A DNA stretch of 64,000 nucleotides from Blasia pusilla (lineage: Eukaryota; Marchantiophyta; Marchantiopsida; Blasiales), in the NCBI GenBank assembly GCA_050084515.1, contig CM114271.1, positions 61,628,001 to 61,692,000 of the forward strand, given 5' to 3'. Made by a program: the position numbers and the translations under genes. Positions 22,179 to 33,999 of the stretch are shown here, piece by piece. How positions within the stretch are numbered: position 1 is the first letter of the stretch; each line of letters opens with the position of its first letter. A model generated the notes under the pieces. It searched no databases. It was not told the DNA's origin and saw only the letters and a program-made list of their open reading frames with translations.

Positions 22179-25100
22179 ATGGCTACAGCGGTGAGAGCTG
22201 TGGTGTGCAATGTGGCAGGACCCAGAGCGATTTGCTCGAGCACGTCTCCCGTGAGGGTGGTTTCTCCGCTTTTAGCCTGTGGCTTCAAAGGTAAGTTGGT
22301 TCAGCAGCAATTAGCTGTTGTGCCTCAGCGTCAGCAGCAATCAGCTGTTGTGCTTCAGCGTCGCAGAATCCATGGCCTGCGCGCTTTGAAACAAGGTGGA
22401 GACTACTTCACCCGCGAGGATGGGAAGCCTGAGTCTCTCGAGTATCGTGTTTTCTTTGCGGACAAGTCTGGCAAAACGGTACGACTCTCTCTCTCTCTCT
22501 ATAAGTTGACACTAGGAATCTCCACACCACCACTCTGTATGGTCAGCACTCGCATTGTATGACAGAGTCACCCTCCTCTCTTACGGTACCTCATTCACTT
22601 CCTCTCTCTTCACCCATCCCAGTCTCTAGCATCGTTGGGGTCTACCATCGCAAGACAACGGCAGGCACGACTTAATGCGTGCTCTCTCTCTCTCTCATCG
22701 CCAATTTGAAGTGACGAAGGCAGCCGGGGGCAATTCCTTGCCATCGCTCTCTTCAGTGTTGATAGGGACCACTTGGACCCAAAGGAGGCCAGTGAAGCAG
22801 GCCAAATCTGGGACGAAAATGGTTCTACAGATTGTGCGAGCGTCCAAGCTTCCCATAGGGCCTGGACTGTGGGAGCAAGAGGAGAAACCATTTGTGGATA
22901 CCATAGCCGAAGCAGTGGGAGAAAGGAGCGTTTCTCAGCTTAACATCATTTCGGAAGCCATGAAAATTTCAACCCTATCTCTTTTGACCGCATAGCTTGA
23001 ACACGGAGAAATGAAGAACTCTTTGCGGGGGATCCCTCGTGCGGGAACCCGGCTTAATTTCAAGTTCAGGACGGGTCCAATCCCCTTCAACCCCTTCAAA
23101 GAAAAGTACAACGAAACTCCTGCAGCTTGTGTGACGATGGGGATGAATCCTCTTGTAACCACCTGATCACCTGTGCAAAATTCACAACACCAACAGCATA
23201 TGCTTGTATTGCTAAACTGGTGACACCATAACTGTTCAACACACTCAGTAGCCTAGATTTTATTCCCAAAGCTTCTGCACCGGTAAGCAACGCGTCTTGG
23301 AGATCCCGATCGGGTATGGTAGATAGTGTGGTAAAGATCTTCTTTGGTTGGCAATTGGAAGCTCTTCACCAATACTTTGCATGGTCAGCACTCACACTAT
23401 ATGAAAGAGTTTCCCTCCTCGCACACTATATGAGAGAGTCTCCCTCCTCTCATGGTACGTTCTTCACTTCTTCCTCTCTATTCACTCATCCCAGGCTGTA
23501 GGATTGTTAAACCAGGGCGCAGGGCCTATGGTCTCATGGCTACAACAGGCACTACTTAATGAGTACAGTCTCTTTGCATGTGTATGTCTCACGGTCCTTT
23601 CTCATTCCCACGGATCAAAAATCATTTCTTTCATTCTCTCCCTCAAGCTGTAGCCCCCCTCCTCCGACTGGCGTTTTGGCTCTCCATACCTGAAACCTTG
23701 GGCCCTGACCTCCATGTAAATCATGTTCCTTCTGAGAGTCAAACTGTGCTTGGCTGAGCTACCTACCGACAGCCAGCTTAGAAGCGAACCGACAATAAAG
23801 GTCACTGACGAGAAAGGGATGCTTGGGCAGATTTCTCCTTGGCACGACATTCCTTTGAAGGCAGGAGATGGCCTTTACAACTTCATTGTTGAGATTCCCA
23901 AAGAAACGAGCGCAAAGATGGAGGTGGCCACAGATGAGCCCAACACTCCAATCAAGCAGGACACAAAGAAGGGCAAGCTTAGGTTTTACCCGTAAGTGTA
24001 GTCTGGGCTCTTCATCCACCCATTGCACATCTGGTGAATCTTTGAAACCCTTTGAAGTCAAACCTTTGGGTTGGGCTGGAGTGTTCCAAAATGATTGCAG
24101 TCAGCATTCTCGTTCCAATCTGCTGATACACCGTATGTCGAGCAGATATAACATCAACTGGAACTACGGACTGCTTCCACAAACATGGGAAGACCCCACA
24201 CAAGCCAATGCAGAAGTCGAGGGCGCTCTTGGTGACAACGACCCAGGTACCTGCCTACATATACAGTTCTGACGGCTAACATTTCAGGAAAGGAAGTCAT
24301 TTCCCGGAGTAAAGCCACACCATACAATACTATGGCATCAACCAGCCTAAAGAGCTTTCTGCTTCCGCATGTTCATGGCAGTTGGATTCAACACTAGGCA
24401 GGAACATTTGTCTTTTCATTTGGTGGCAATCCCCTGAGAATCCCATGACTTATGCTTCTTCTCTGATTGTAATCCAACCAATTAAGTGAGGTGAGAGTAC
24501 TTTGGGAGTGCTGCTCCTGAGACAATAACGCTTCATTTTGATCAAACTTATTCAGGCAGCCGTCAGGACATTTAATCTCACCTAAATGGTCTCTTAACTT
24601 TGGTGTGGCAGTGGACGTCGTGGAGATTGGTGAAAGGCAAGCTAAAATTGGCGAGGTCTTGAAGGTGAAGCCTCTGGCTGTGTTGGCTATGATTGATGAA
24701 GGTGAACTTGACTGGAAAGTGGTGGCTATCTCTGTGGATGACCCAAAGGCACACCTTGTGAACAGCATGGATGATGTCGAGAAACATTTCCCTGTGAGTG
24801 ACTCAAATCTCACCACCTTTGTTGTCCTAATCTTCCATACACAGGAATTCTGCCTCTCCCTCTCCCCAGTGTCAGATGTTTGAATGCCATTTCTGTGTTG
24901 CATGTCCAAAAGTAGTGCATTCTCAAACACTTCAAAATGGGAATGGTAACCTTCAGCATCATACAAGAATGTGCTCACTGCTCCACAGTCTGTTCAAGTG
25001 CTGAATGTTATAAGAAGAATTGTGGAGTGAGATACGTGTAGACAGACATGTAACAGTTTTATCGGAAGATCTCGAAGTGCTGTGTATAACAAGCCCAAAT

Positions 25101-25674
25101 TTGAACTCATCAGTGGGAAATGATTGGATGGATATTGTACTACAGGGCACTTTGATAGCCATCCGGGATTGGTTCAGGGATTACAAGATTCCTGACGGAA
25201 AACCAGCAAACAAATTTGGACTAGACAACAAGCCCGCAAACACCGTAAGTTGGCAAAACATGTTGGTCGCAAGTGCATGCAGCGGGGTCAATGTCCTCGG
25301 TGAATTTGACTTGTCTTAACTGATTCTGACCTTCCACTTGTTTGAGCAGGCAGATAAGGAATGTGTCATGATAAATGTTGAGTTGGTAGAAGTGATGAGG
25401 AAAAGCCACAACAATCTATGAAACCAGTTTCATCTCTGAACCTTTGGACAGAGTGCACATCAGTTGGCACTCTCGTGTAAGAAGTAGGCGGTCCTCATTT
25501 TGTCCCGGAGTAGTCTTGTAGAAAATCCCATACGCTGAGGTCGCTTTTGGTTGATTCCTCGAGTTACTTTTGTTTCTGCAGGAATACGCATTGAAGGTCA
25601 TTGAGGAGACCAATGATGCATGGGCCAAGCTCGTGACCAGGTCCGCTCCTCCAGGAGAGCTATCTTTGGTGTAA
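22179..25674 (+). CDS. Soluble inorganic pyrophosphatase, chloroplast (PPA6-type)
   Basis: It hydrolyses pyrophosphate to two phosphates, pulling plastid biosynthesis forward in the stroma. Six exons splice in frame: 22179-22478, 23831-23991, 24146-24246, 24612-24793, 25146-25244 and 25582-25674. All introns are GT-AG. They give 311 residues, close to the roughly 300 usual for this plant family. Residues 1 to about 65 ([20 protein letters not shown]...) are basic and Ser/Ala-rich like a transit peptide. The family I signature DNDPVDV spans exons 3 and 4. Other conserved blocks are [36 protein letters not shown] and the C-terminal [17 protein letters not shown]. The first ATG of the recognisable transit peptide was chosen, although the frame stays open about 140 codons further upstream. 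Intron 1 (1352 bp) contains a retroelement. Confidence 0.95.
22537..23590 (+). mobile_element. LINE-like element in pyrophosphatase intron 1
   Basis: Body 22690-23375 translates in pieces to [34 protein letters not shown] and [12 protein letters not shown]. These match the element at 59.96-60.86 kb. A cysteine-rich stretch corresponding to CALCDHGDETSSHYLVSC is visible but broken by frameshifts. Tail repeats flank the body on both sides, at about 22540-22690 and 23380-23580. The right tail ends ...GGCACTACTTAATGAGTACA. It is in the same orientation as the host gene, and both splice sites lie outside it. Confidence 0.8.
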
Positions 25675-25845
25675 CCAGGAGGAATTTCCTGATGCAGCCA
25701 GCGGTTGCTCTATTCTAGTTTTGGTGGGTAGTTGCCCAATTGCAAAAGCAGGTGAACATTCATGCCAGGTCTGTAGCATGTGAATTGCAAAATTTTGACA
25801 GATGTAAAACAGTCCCAAGATTTTTCCGCATTTTTTGATCCTCAG

Positions 25846-26566
25846 AGTAGATCTAGAAGAGGATCTCAGGCCACAATATGAGAAAGTCTTTGAGAATTTG
25901 GTGAGTCCTTTTGTTTGTGTAGTGTCTAAGAGTTTCCAGTTCATTCAAAGGATGCCCCATCATCTCAGTAATAAATACATATTAGGGCTGTCATTTGCCT
26001 TGTGAGATGTTTCAGTATCGGGAGTGGTTTGGCTTGACCTTATCTTTTGCAAACACGGTGATTCATTCTTTTGTCATGATACTGGGAGACTCAAACATTG
26101 ACTTGTATTTTATTGATTGGAGTGTCTAAAATTTTGGAATGTCTACTTGTTATAGTATCCAGTGCTATTTTGGCATGAGAAAAACTGAACTAAGAACCTA
26201 TCACTGCTCTTCTTTGCACTCTGTCACCGGTCTGGAAACTGGTAGGCCAATGATCATAAGCTACCACGAGGAGGAGACTAATCTCTGCTGAGATTTGTCT
26301 GATGGTTGGAACTTGAACAATACCCTGAATGCAAAGAGGTCACTTTCTAATGGCTATGGTATGCACGATCTTTACTGGGTTCAGGTAGGTATCTCTTCAC
26401 TCAAAGAAATTTTGTTGGAATACTTTCAGTCTGAAGAGTGAGGAGTTGAATCGGAAATCTTCACTTGAAGCAGCTGGATGGGAAGATGATTGATGCAAAT
26501 GATGTAGTCCGGGATGTTTGTCAGCAGAGATTGGACAAGACGAATTCTGAATTCCTTGACCAGTGA
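25846..26566 (+). CDS. Unrecognised gene, 3' exons only
   Basis: Several short open blocks have good splice signals and compatible phases: 25846-25900 (VDLEEDLRPQYEKVFENL, donor GTGAGT), 26016-26057 (YREWFGLTLSFANT), about 26337-26384 (RSLSNGYGMHDLYWVQ, donor GTAGGT) and 26474-26566 (LDGKMIDANDVVRDVCQQRL... then stop). The acceptor of the third block is weak. I do not recognise the protein. No start codon or first exon was found in the 170 bp between the pyrophosphatase stop and the first block. This may be a truncated gene or have undetected small exons. Confidence 0.35.
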
Positions 26567-27566
26567 GGAGAAAACCCAGTGATCTTGTCTAGGGTACTAC
26601 AGCCTCCCAACTATTAATTTAGCATCAGCGATCTCTTTCAATGGATTCCTAGATGCCTTGCGTATTGATGGGGGGGGCAGACAATTCAACCGGATCTCTG
26701 GGATAAGACTTTCTACATCGAAGACTGTGATGAAGCCCTTTTTCATAAGGATTCATTGGGTAATGCGGATCCCAGCCTTGTGACCACATTTTATTTGATA
26801 CAAGTGACTGGAAAGGTGCAGAAAGAAAATTGCAGAGGGAGAGGAAGGATCATATGAGAGAGGGAGGAGATTCTCATAAAGTTTGAGTGCATATATGGCA
26901 TGTAGAGTGTCAATGAAAAGCTTGAATGGCAGCCCATGGAACCCAACAGAAAACTATGTACCATTCCTGAAAGTACATAGTAATGGCACTCATTTTGCAG
27001 CAGCTGAAACGAAGGTTTGCCCCATCGAGATCTTGTCCCGTTCTACAACCCGATGAATCATAATTGGCATTTGAGATAGGTTCGTGAATTTGTGCATACA
27101 AAGATGAGATAGCTCTGACTAAATCCATGAAACGAAAGGCTGTACAAGGTGAACTACGAACCCTCATATCTTCCATTTTCACGTGGGGATATCCTTGCAT
27201 TTCGAAATTTGCCACAACTCAATGAGCATTCGTAGCCAAATGATGGCGCACCCTATTTGCAGGCCACGGAGTAAGCGAGTAAGCTAGTTCAATCTCTCCC
27301 CAATCATTAAGTAATACAATTAGAGACGTTTCGCATGAGGGTTATAGCTTCACAAATAACTAACGCTCTCTTCCACCAACTACCAACAAAATTTCGTTGT
27401 AAAAGGAGGTGAACACAATTGGGAATGCCATGGAGCTAGTAGTTTCGAAACTTTTCGAAACCCAAGCACATTAATCTTGGAATCTTGACTCTGAATGACA
27501 AGACAACTTATGTCAAGAATGAAGGATTGTGTTGAGACCAAAACCGGTCCTGAGAAATGAGAAATC

Positions 27567-27687
27567 TCATTTTTGGTCCGGGACTTTTTGTCATTGTCAT
27601 ATTCCCGAAAATTTGACTTCGAACTACTCATTTTTGGTCCAAGATTTTTTGTCATTGCCACATTCCCGAAAATTTGGCTTCCTCCTC
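27567..27687. repeat. Tandem duplication, about 60 bp x2
   Basis: CTCATTTTTGGTCC... TTTTTGTCATTG... ATTCCCGAAAATTTG occurs twice, back to back, with a few substitutions (27567-27627 and 27628-27687). Confidence 0.85.
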
Positions 27688-27699
27688 TCCGAAAACAGA

Positions 27700-29068
27700 C
27701 AACTTACTTCTCTTGAACAATCGATGTTCCACTTAGACTGATTAAATTTTTCTCCACGTACGGGTGGTCAACTCTTAATGTGGCAGGTCCTAATTTCCAA
27801 ATTTTGTCGCGGGATATTTGACTCGAAAAAACATTGATCCGAGAATATCTGGATTTTCTTAGAATGGTAGAAAAGTGTAGGGTTTAGGAGTTGGGAACCG
27901 CAGGAACAGCCATTCCAGTCCATTCATTCCGTTTCGGAACTCAAGAATCGAATTTACAATATCCTCTTTTGGTTTTGGAAGATTTGACTTTGGTGCTTGA
28001 CTGCGCACTGGTACAAGGCTAGAGCTCTGCTGCTAACAACCATAATCCCTGAGTAGAGTCCATGGCTGTTGGAGGATTGCCACTAAAGAGAGCGCTCTTG
28101 ATCCTGTGTTCAATCCAAATCCTGTGCTCCCAGCTCTAGAAGTGTATCAGACCTCTTGTTTTCTTGGTCTGGCCATGTGGCAGATGCCCTTCAGAGCTTA
28201 GGAAGAAAAGTTAGAGCTTGCAGGTAGAACCATCAGCAGGAACACATCTTCATGTACACTGCAACACAGACATAGCACACTGCTTGAAATACTCTCTCTC
28301 TATCTCTATCTCTCGTACACAAACCTCAAGCTCTCCGGACAGATTAATGCAATCTGGTGAGGAGAAAACCTCTTAAGCCTTTTTGGCACATGCCTTCAAT
28401 CGAATTCAACACTGTTACAAGCAACAGACATGGAGTGCCAGGCACACTGCTATTCCCGGCGCAGCATATCAAAAGTTGCAGCTAATATACAGGACCTTGC
28501 CTAAACTAGCTCTACTCGTTTACAAGTTGCACAGATAACCACAGCTTATGTCCGCACAACATTCATCCCAGACTTACAGGGGATATGGATCATATCCTGA
28601 AAACAGGATCCTCACTCCCCAGGAGCTAAATGAACGTGAATGATTGTACAGCCTGCATAAGAGAATTGCAAAGTCCTCAGAATACAACAGCCAGCTAATT
28701 TGCCTTGAATTCGGCGTCCTACAATTATATGACAAGGAGATTGCAAAATTCATTGCGAAAAAACAGAATGTTGCCATTGCTCAGGCAGTTCTTTGCTAAA
28801 CCTTTCAAGACACGGATTGAATGCACCACCATCACATCACCACCACAATGGTCTTTGACAAGGGCTTACTGTGCAGAGACAATGCAGAATCTTCCATGAC
28901 CCTGACTAAGGGATGGCAGAAAATCATGATCCAGAGAATCATCACAAGAGGCCACTTATTGATTCCTTGGGGTAAACCTTGGGTACTGTCTTCATACAAG
29001 GGCACTGGAGCACTAGCGTCAGCAGGCTTACATTGAAATCCTAGATGAAAGCAGGTATAGCTCATTCA
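27700..29068. other. Intergenic or 3' UTR region
   Basis: No coding region supported. A CT-rich run lies near 28287-28315. The part nearest 29.07 kb is probably the 3' UTR of the minus-strand PsbP-domain gene. Confidence 0.4.
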
Positions 29069-32000
29069 CTATAGCTTGAAAGAAGTTCCCAGAGTATGAC
29101 TCAGCTTCCACTTTTGTGATCCTTGTATTCAATTCACTGTTTCACTGCATCACTGAACAGCTAGACAGGACATACTGGTGGAGAGGCAGGACAAAGTTGC
29201 CACATGGGCAAATCTTTAAAATTGTTGAAAGATAGCTAGGTTGAACAAATACCTTGGTAAGAGTTGTTTTGTACTTTTCTGCATCATCTTCCCAATACTG
29301 CAGTTGGCACAAAGCACAGAGTCTCCAGTCAAACCACATGGCCCTTCCAAAACACACTTCAGCACAGCTACATATATGGATGAATGGAGAAATCTAGGCT
29401 TTCAAGCCCTTGAGACACAAATTTAAGGACCAAATCCATCAGCCAGCCACAATAAACGGAACACTGCAAAACTGTGAACATGTGTGCAAAAATGTGAACT
29501 GGCATGGTCATACTCTGATGGCACTTGAATAAATCTTCTCTGAATTACTAGAGACCTCAAAGAGGCAGATGCGAGACAGATGATATCATAGGATGGACAT
29601 CACACCTGGCCAGTTACAGTATAAAGCCGATTGATCCAACCATTGCTGGCAATGCCAACCACTGATAGAAAATGACGTTTCGCTTCCCCGGGCTTTTGAA
29701 TTGTATACTCAACGTAGTACATTCCTTCAAAATCAACAGGTTTCCCAGCAGTACAGTCAAATTTTATGAATTGCAGCTCGATCGAGCTACATCTTTGCAA
29801 CCCAACTCATTTAAACAAGGCTCACATGTAGCAAAAAGAATCACCAGGTGGGCAACTAAGTAATCGAGTTAACAAGATTTCAAATGGGGGCCACAAGTGG
29901 GAAGATCAGATATAGTGAATTTCTTTCTCCACTTAATTGTTTCTCATTTTAGCGGGGTCTTCCCGTCAATTATTCTCCACCTGTCATTGGTGCATCAGTC
30001 CGTGAGTGGGCCCCCTTGCTGCTTCCTCAAAGGTTCTTCCCATTCCGCTTTTTGTTTATATATATATTTTTCCCCTTTAAAGGTTTATACTACCAGTAAC
30101 CTTAAAAACCTTGCTGTGCATAGAGAATTGCAACTGCATGATTGGGTATTTCTGAACATAGATCAGTGTACATATAGAGAAAAAGCAGGACATCCCAAGA
30201 AAACCACGCGATTCAAAATAGATCGCAAGAATCTTGCAATATAGCAAAGGCTGTTAATGGGGGAAGCAGTGAAATCAGACCATTCTTGGACTTCGTATCA
30301 ATGAGCTTGGCTGCTTGCCCTGGTGGCCTTTTCCATGCCCTGTCCAAACCGTTAACCTGCGGCAGTGAAACCAGTAATTAGTCCTGCATATGCAACATCA
30401 CATTGATCAGGTCTCCCACTCCCACAGACGTCAGGAAATTTTGTAAACCGTTCGGGTGTATATGTACTCCATTTTGTCAACATAATAAGAGTGAATGCAT
30501 TACCTGAATTATTGTTCACGAGGACCCACAATGGTCATGGAAATTGAAATTGCATTCTTGAAGAGCTAGCAGGCCAGATCCTACAAACTGGGGAAAGTGA
30601 CAGTGGTGGAAGCCAACTTTGTCAAAAGACACTAAATATTCTACCCTTGCTGTACACCGATGTTAAGAGTCCATGGGCAACAAGGGAAGAGGAATTAGGC
30701 AATGACCATAATTCTAAAAAGAGACATTACCAGATTTTCAGCAAAAATGTCAGCAGTCCCAAAGGAACCCAGGCCTGTGTAGTCTGCTCCGAGGCCCGTG
30801 ATGACAACATTGACTGTTCCAAAACAAATTGGTATGACCTAAGGTTAATATTGCAAGTTTAATTGTAAGCAAGCACATCATGAACTTGCAAGATCCCTAT
30901 GTATATCACAGCATCTCGGAAACACCATGCAACAAGTCACATATTGCAGGTGGGCACAATGCTATCCATTTGAGAGAATCAACAATAATATGCACCCTTA
31001 GAAACATCTTTCTTCTTCTCAAGAAAACACATGGGATGGAAAGAGCAAAACTTTAGCGATGAACGGCTCTAAAAAAGGAACAATTGGAATCAACCAGACC
31101 ATTTGCATTAGTGTCACCATCTGGATAGAATGCCGTGATTTTCCTTTGTCCAGCATTACCCTGACCTTTCGCCCAATCTGTACACCGAAAGTAGTGTCAG
31201 CTTCAGCTATTAATCTTTTCCACAGACATATAAGCTTCAGCAAATGCATTAGCAATGACTGACATCCAATAAGGACCATCTCTTACTCTCTCAGAAGGAT
31301 GCTGTGCACTATATGAGAGTGTCTCCCTCCTCTCATACCTTCTTCACTTCTTCCTCTCTCTACACCCATCACACTCTCAAGCACTGTCCAACCAGGGCAC
31401 GGGTCTATGGTCGCAAGGCTACGACAGGCACTACTTAATGAGTACAGTCTCTCAGAAGGATTGTGTGCACTATATGAGAGCGTCTCCCTTCTCTCATATA
31501 TTACCTTCTTCACTTCTTCCTCTGTCTACACCCATCCCAGTCTCAAGCACCATCCAACTAGGGTGTGGGATCTATGGTCACAAGGCTACTACAGGTACTA
31601 CTCACAAAGATTCTGTGCAAATTGAAACGTTCACGATGCATAGGGGAAATAAAACTCCTGACCAGGAAACCACCTTAGTTTCTGAACCTTCCTTGTACCT
31701 TGAGGAACTAGTAAACGATACTTATCATCTCCATCCTCGTATAGCATGAAACCTTCTTCAGTATCTGAACCAAAATTCACCCAGATGTAAGGGTGGGTCA
31801 AGATCGGTTGGTCAGTTACACCAGAGAGTCAGGGACAGGAAACGCCCTCATGCATACAAAAAAAGAGATCCGAGGAACGCCCTCAAGGTGTATATCCAAG
31901 GGCCCATTAAAATATTCTCAGGGTGGGGGAGGGGTTGATACACAAGCGGCTGCAGTGGAACAAGGGAAAAGACGGAAACTCTGTTACTGTAGAAACAATG

Positions 32001-33904
32001 ACTGTCACTCATAGTAAATAGATCTACAAACTACCAACCTCCTGGAAGCATAGACATGTCACGCGCTTGGTTTGAAGAACAAGAAGAAAGCCCTTCATCA
32101 AAAGTGGTCTCCCTCTATGAACTTCTAATTATACATGCTGTCTGCATATATGTCGCCCACCACAACCCAGTACACAGGGCTATATGTGAAGCAAAAACAG
32201 CTTTTCACAACAGTTGTACAGCTCTAGGAGGAAAATTATCACTGACTGTTGATAGAGCGGCAGATCAGGGCTTGCTTATCTCTGAAGTGATTCTCACCAA
32301 CTTACCAACTTCCGCGGCAGCCATCACAGGGAGAGCAAGGGCAGATACAAGAAATGTCACGGCTTTCCCGATAACTTCCCTCCTGGCCACCGGCCTGCAA
32401 GCACTCCATAGATATAATTACCAAAAACAGTCGTTCTCTCTATCTCAGTAAATTCCTGTGTGTAGCCACTAGAGTTGGGCACCTGGAGCAGTAAATTTGT
32501 AGGGTGCTTGCTGATTTCTTTGGTTGTCCTTTGTACTGCTCGGTCTGTTATGCTTTGGTGCTGCAAACATAGTGATTTCAAGACCCATAGCTCGCTTGAG
32601 TCCCCGTGAATAATTAAACGGTTCATTCATTCCTTCCTTCCCTCACTTCGATCACCAGGGCCCCACCAGACGGTAAGGCCTGGCTTTGGACACGAACAGC
32701 GTAGACAGATTCTACTACGAGGATTATCACTCTCCCTATCAGAATCCAGGTCTGGGCAGACGACTATCTATGGTCGAGTAATGATAGATAGTCGTCAGCC
32801 GAGTAAAGATAGAGGGAGTACGTCTATGGCCGTGTAATGATAATCCCAAACCTCCTTTACGTCTGAGGTTTCTCACAGCGTTCTACATCACTACGAAACG
32901 TGCAAATGCATACCAGCATGCAAGGGAATTCCTATAATAAACCACAACGAAAGGATACCGGTGCATGTAAGATTTTTACAAGAAAACAGTAGAGAAACAG
33001 AGAGGGACTAGGATAAATCCATAATGGGAGCCTCGGAGCGTCAAAGATCACTATGCCAGCAGAAGAGTGAAGCCCTCTGAGAAAGGAATTCACCAAGATC
33101 AGAAACGAGGGAAGTGACATTGGCCTGCGAGGAAACCAGCCATTCTGAAGCCACACCACACCATCCACGCTCAAAGTTCCAAGAATCACCTCCGCTAGCT
33201 TACTCTTGGGCATGTCCGGAAAGCTCGCCATTCTCCTCTCCTGCTGTAGCTAAGCAACTTGCCCGTCCGAATTGCGGTGTGGGCAACCTTTCATGACGTC
33301 CTGCCCTCCATGCACAACCCGACACCAGCAACCATATCAAGACAAACAGCCTCACCCAATCAATTCCTATGAAAATGATCCCATCTTGCAAACCGCTCCA
33401 GCTCCAGCTCCTCACCAAAAATGCAAACTCCTTACTGCATGACCGGCAGGGTTCTAAGCAAGCGACTTGCGGACCTTCGGAAATGCCAGAGAGTCCACAG
33501 CCCACCCCTCTCAGACGCAACCAGCAGGTAACCAAAACGCGTGATTCTCCCATCGCAATCTGTGGAATCTCACAAGACGATCATCGCAACTCGCCGAGCT
33601 GAATGGAAATGAAGCTGGGGATGGGTCCAATTCCGGCGAATTGCTCACCTCCACTGCGAGAGATGTTGTCCAGAGACGATGCGAAGGGAAGCCGCGCAGC
33701 TGCTCTCTCGAGAGCGGTGGCATTCCACAACTTCGCAGCTCGAAATCCATGTCCACGAACGACGGCGCTCCCTCTCGTCTGATGTTGCTGCTGCTGCTGC
33801 TGCTGCTGCTGTTGAGCGCAGATGTCCCCCCTGCTCAACGAGGAAGGGGCGGCAGCCCCAGAGCACACGGCTGCGCCAGCGGATCCCATGGCGACGAGCT
33901 CCAT
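29069..33904 (-). CDS. PsbP domain-containing thylakoid lumen protein (PPD)
   Basis: PsbP-domain proteins assist or stabilise photosystem complexes; the exact role of this one is unknown. Exons on the minus strand: 33904-33649, 32394-32306, 31764-31699, 31177-31100, 30813-30731, 30356-30281, 29724-29606, 29297-29253 and a last exon from about 29110 to the stop at 29069-29071. Exons 2-8 join in perfect phase. Exon 2 has a twin-arginine lumen signal (ARREVIGKAVTFLVSALALP, then MAAA). The PsbP fold follows: YEDGDDKYRLLVPQDW, ITAFYPDGDTNANVNVVITG, YTGLGSFGTADIFAENL, LDRAWKRPPGQAAKLID, GMYYVEYTIQKPGE and NGWINRLYTVTGQYWEDDAE. It most resembles plant PPD5-type proteins from memory. Exon 1 encodes a plausible transit peptide with a polyQ run, but joins exon 2 out of phase, so a small exon may be missing. 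The last exon (ending TSFKL) is tentative. Confidence 0.85.
31295..31625 (+). mobile_element. Two tandem LINE-like tails in PPD intron
   Basis: Two direct copies of about 150 bp. Each runs from GTGCACTATATGAGAG through TCTACACCCATC, AAGCACTGTCCAACCAGGG-like sequence and CACAAGGCTACTACAGG-like sequence towards ACTACTTAATGAGTACAG. No body sequence lies between them. They sit between exons 3 and 4 of the PsbP-domain gene, opposite in orientation to it. The second copy is eroded at its end. Confidence 0.8.
32721..32852. repeat. Nested inverted repeat (MITE-like)
   Basis: Outer GGATTATCA at 32721 pairs with TGATAATCC near 32851. Inside, GACGACTATCTA (32759-32770) and its exact complement (32785-32796) flank a 14-base loop. 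CTCTCCCTATC and GATAGAGGGAG also pair roughly. It lies in the first intron of the PsbP-domain gene. No target duplication was recognised. Confidence 0.6.
33786..33819 (-). repeat. CAG microsatellite in coding exon
   Basis: A run of CAG/CAA codons in exon 1 of the PsbP-domain gene encodes about ten glutamines inside the putative transit peptide. It is a likely site of length polymorphism. Confidence 0.8.
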
Positions 33905-33999
33905 AGCCAGATTTTGCGTGCAGAGATCCACTCCGAATGGATGATGGATGGATTAATCGATTGCTGCGATGAGTGAGGGCACTCACTCCTCACCTCTCC

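Noticed and set aside
21806-22288. 160-codon minus-strand frame opposite pyrophosphatase exon 1
   Set aside because: Antisense shadow of the GC-rich leader and transit-peptide region.
31295-31625. Possible retrozyme (hammerhead ribozyme in a tandem dimer)
   Set aside because: The dimer layout fits, but I see no CTGANGA...GAAA hammerhead core in either unit.
32056-32451. 131-codon plus-strand frame
   Set aside because: Antisense to the twin-arginine exon of the PsbP-domain gene.
33645-33986. Alternative 113-codon frame with polyalanine as PsbP-gene exon 1
   Set aside because: It would join exon 2 in phase but starts with GTG and contains no ATG, whereas the other frame has ATG at 33904 and a plausible transit peptide.
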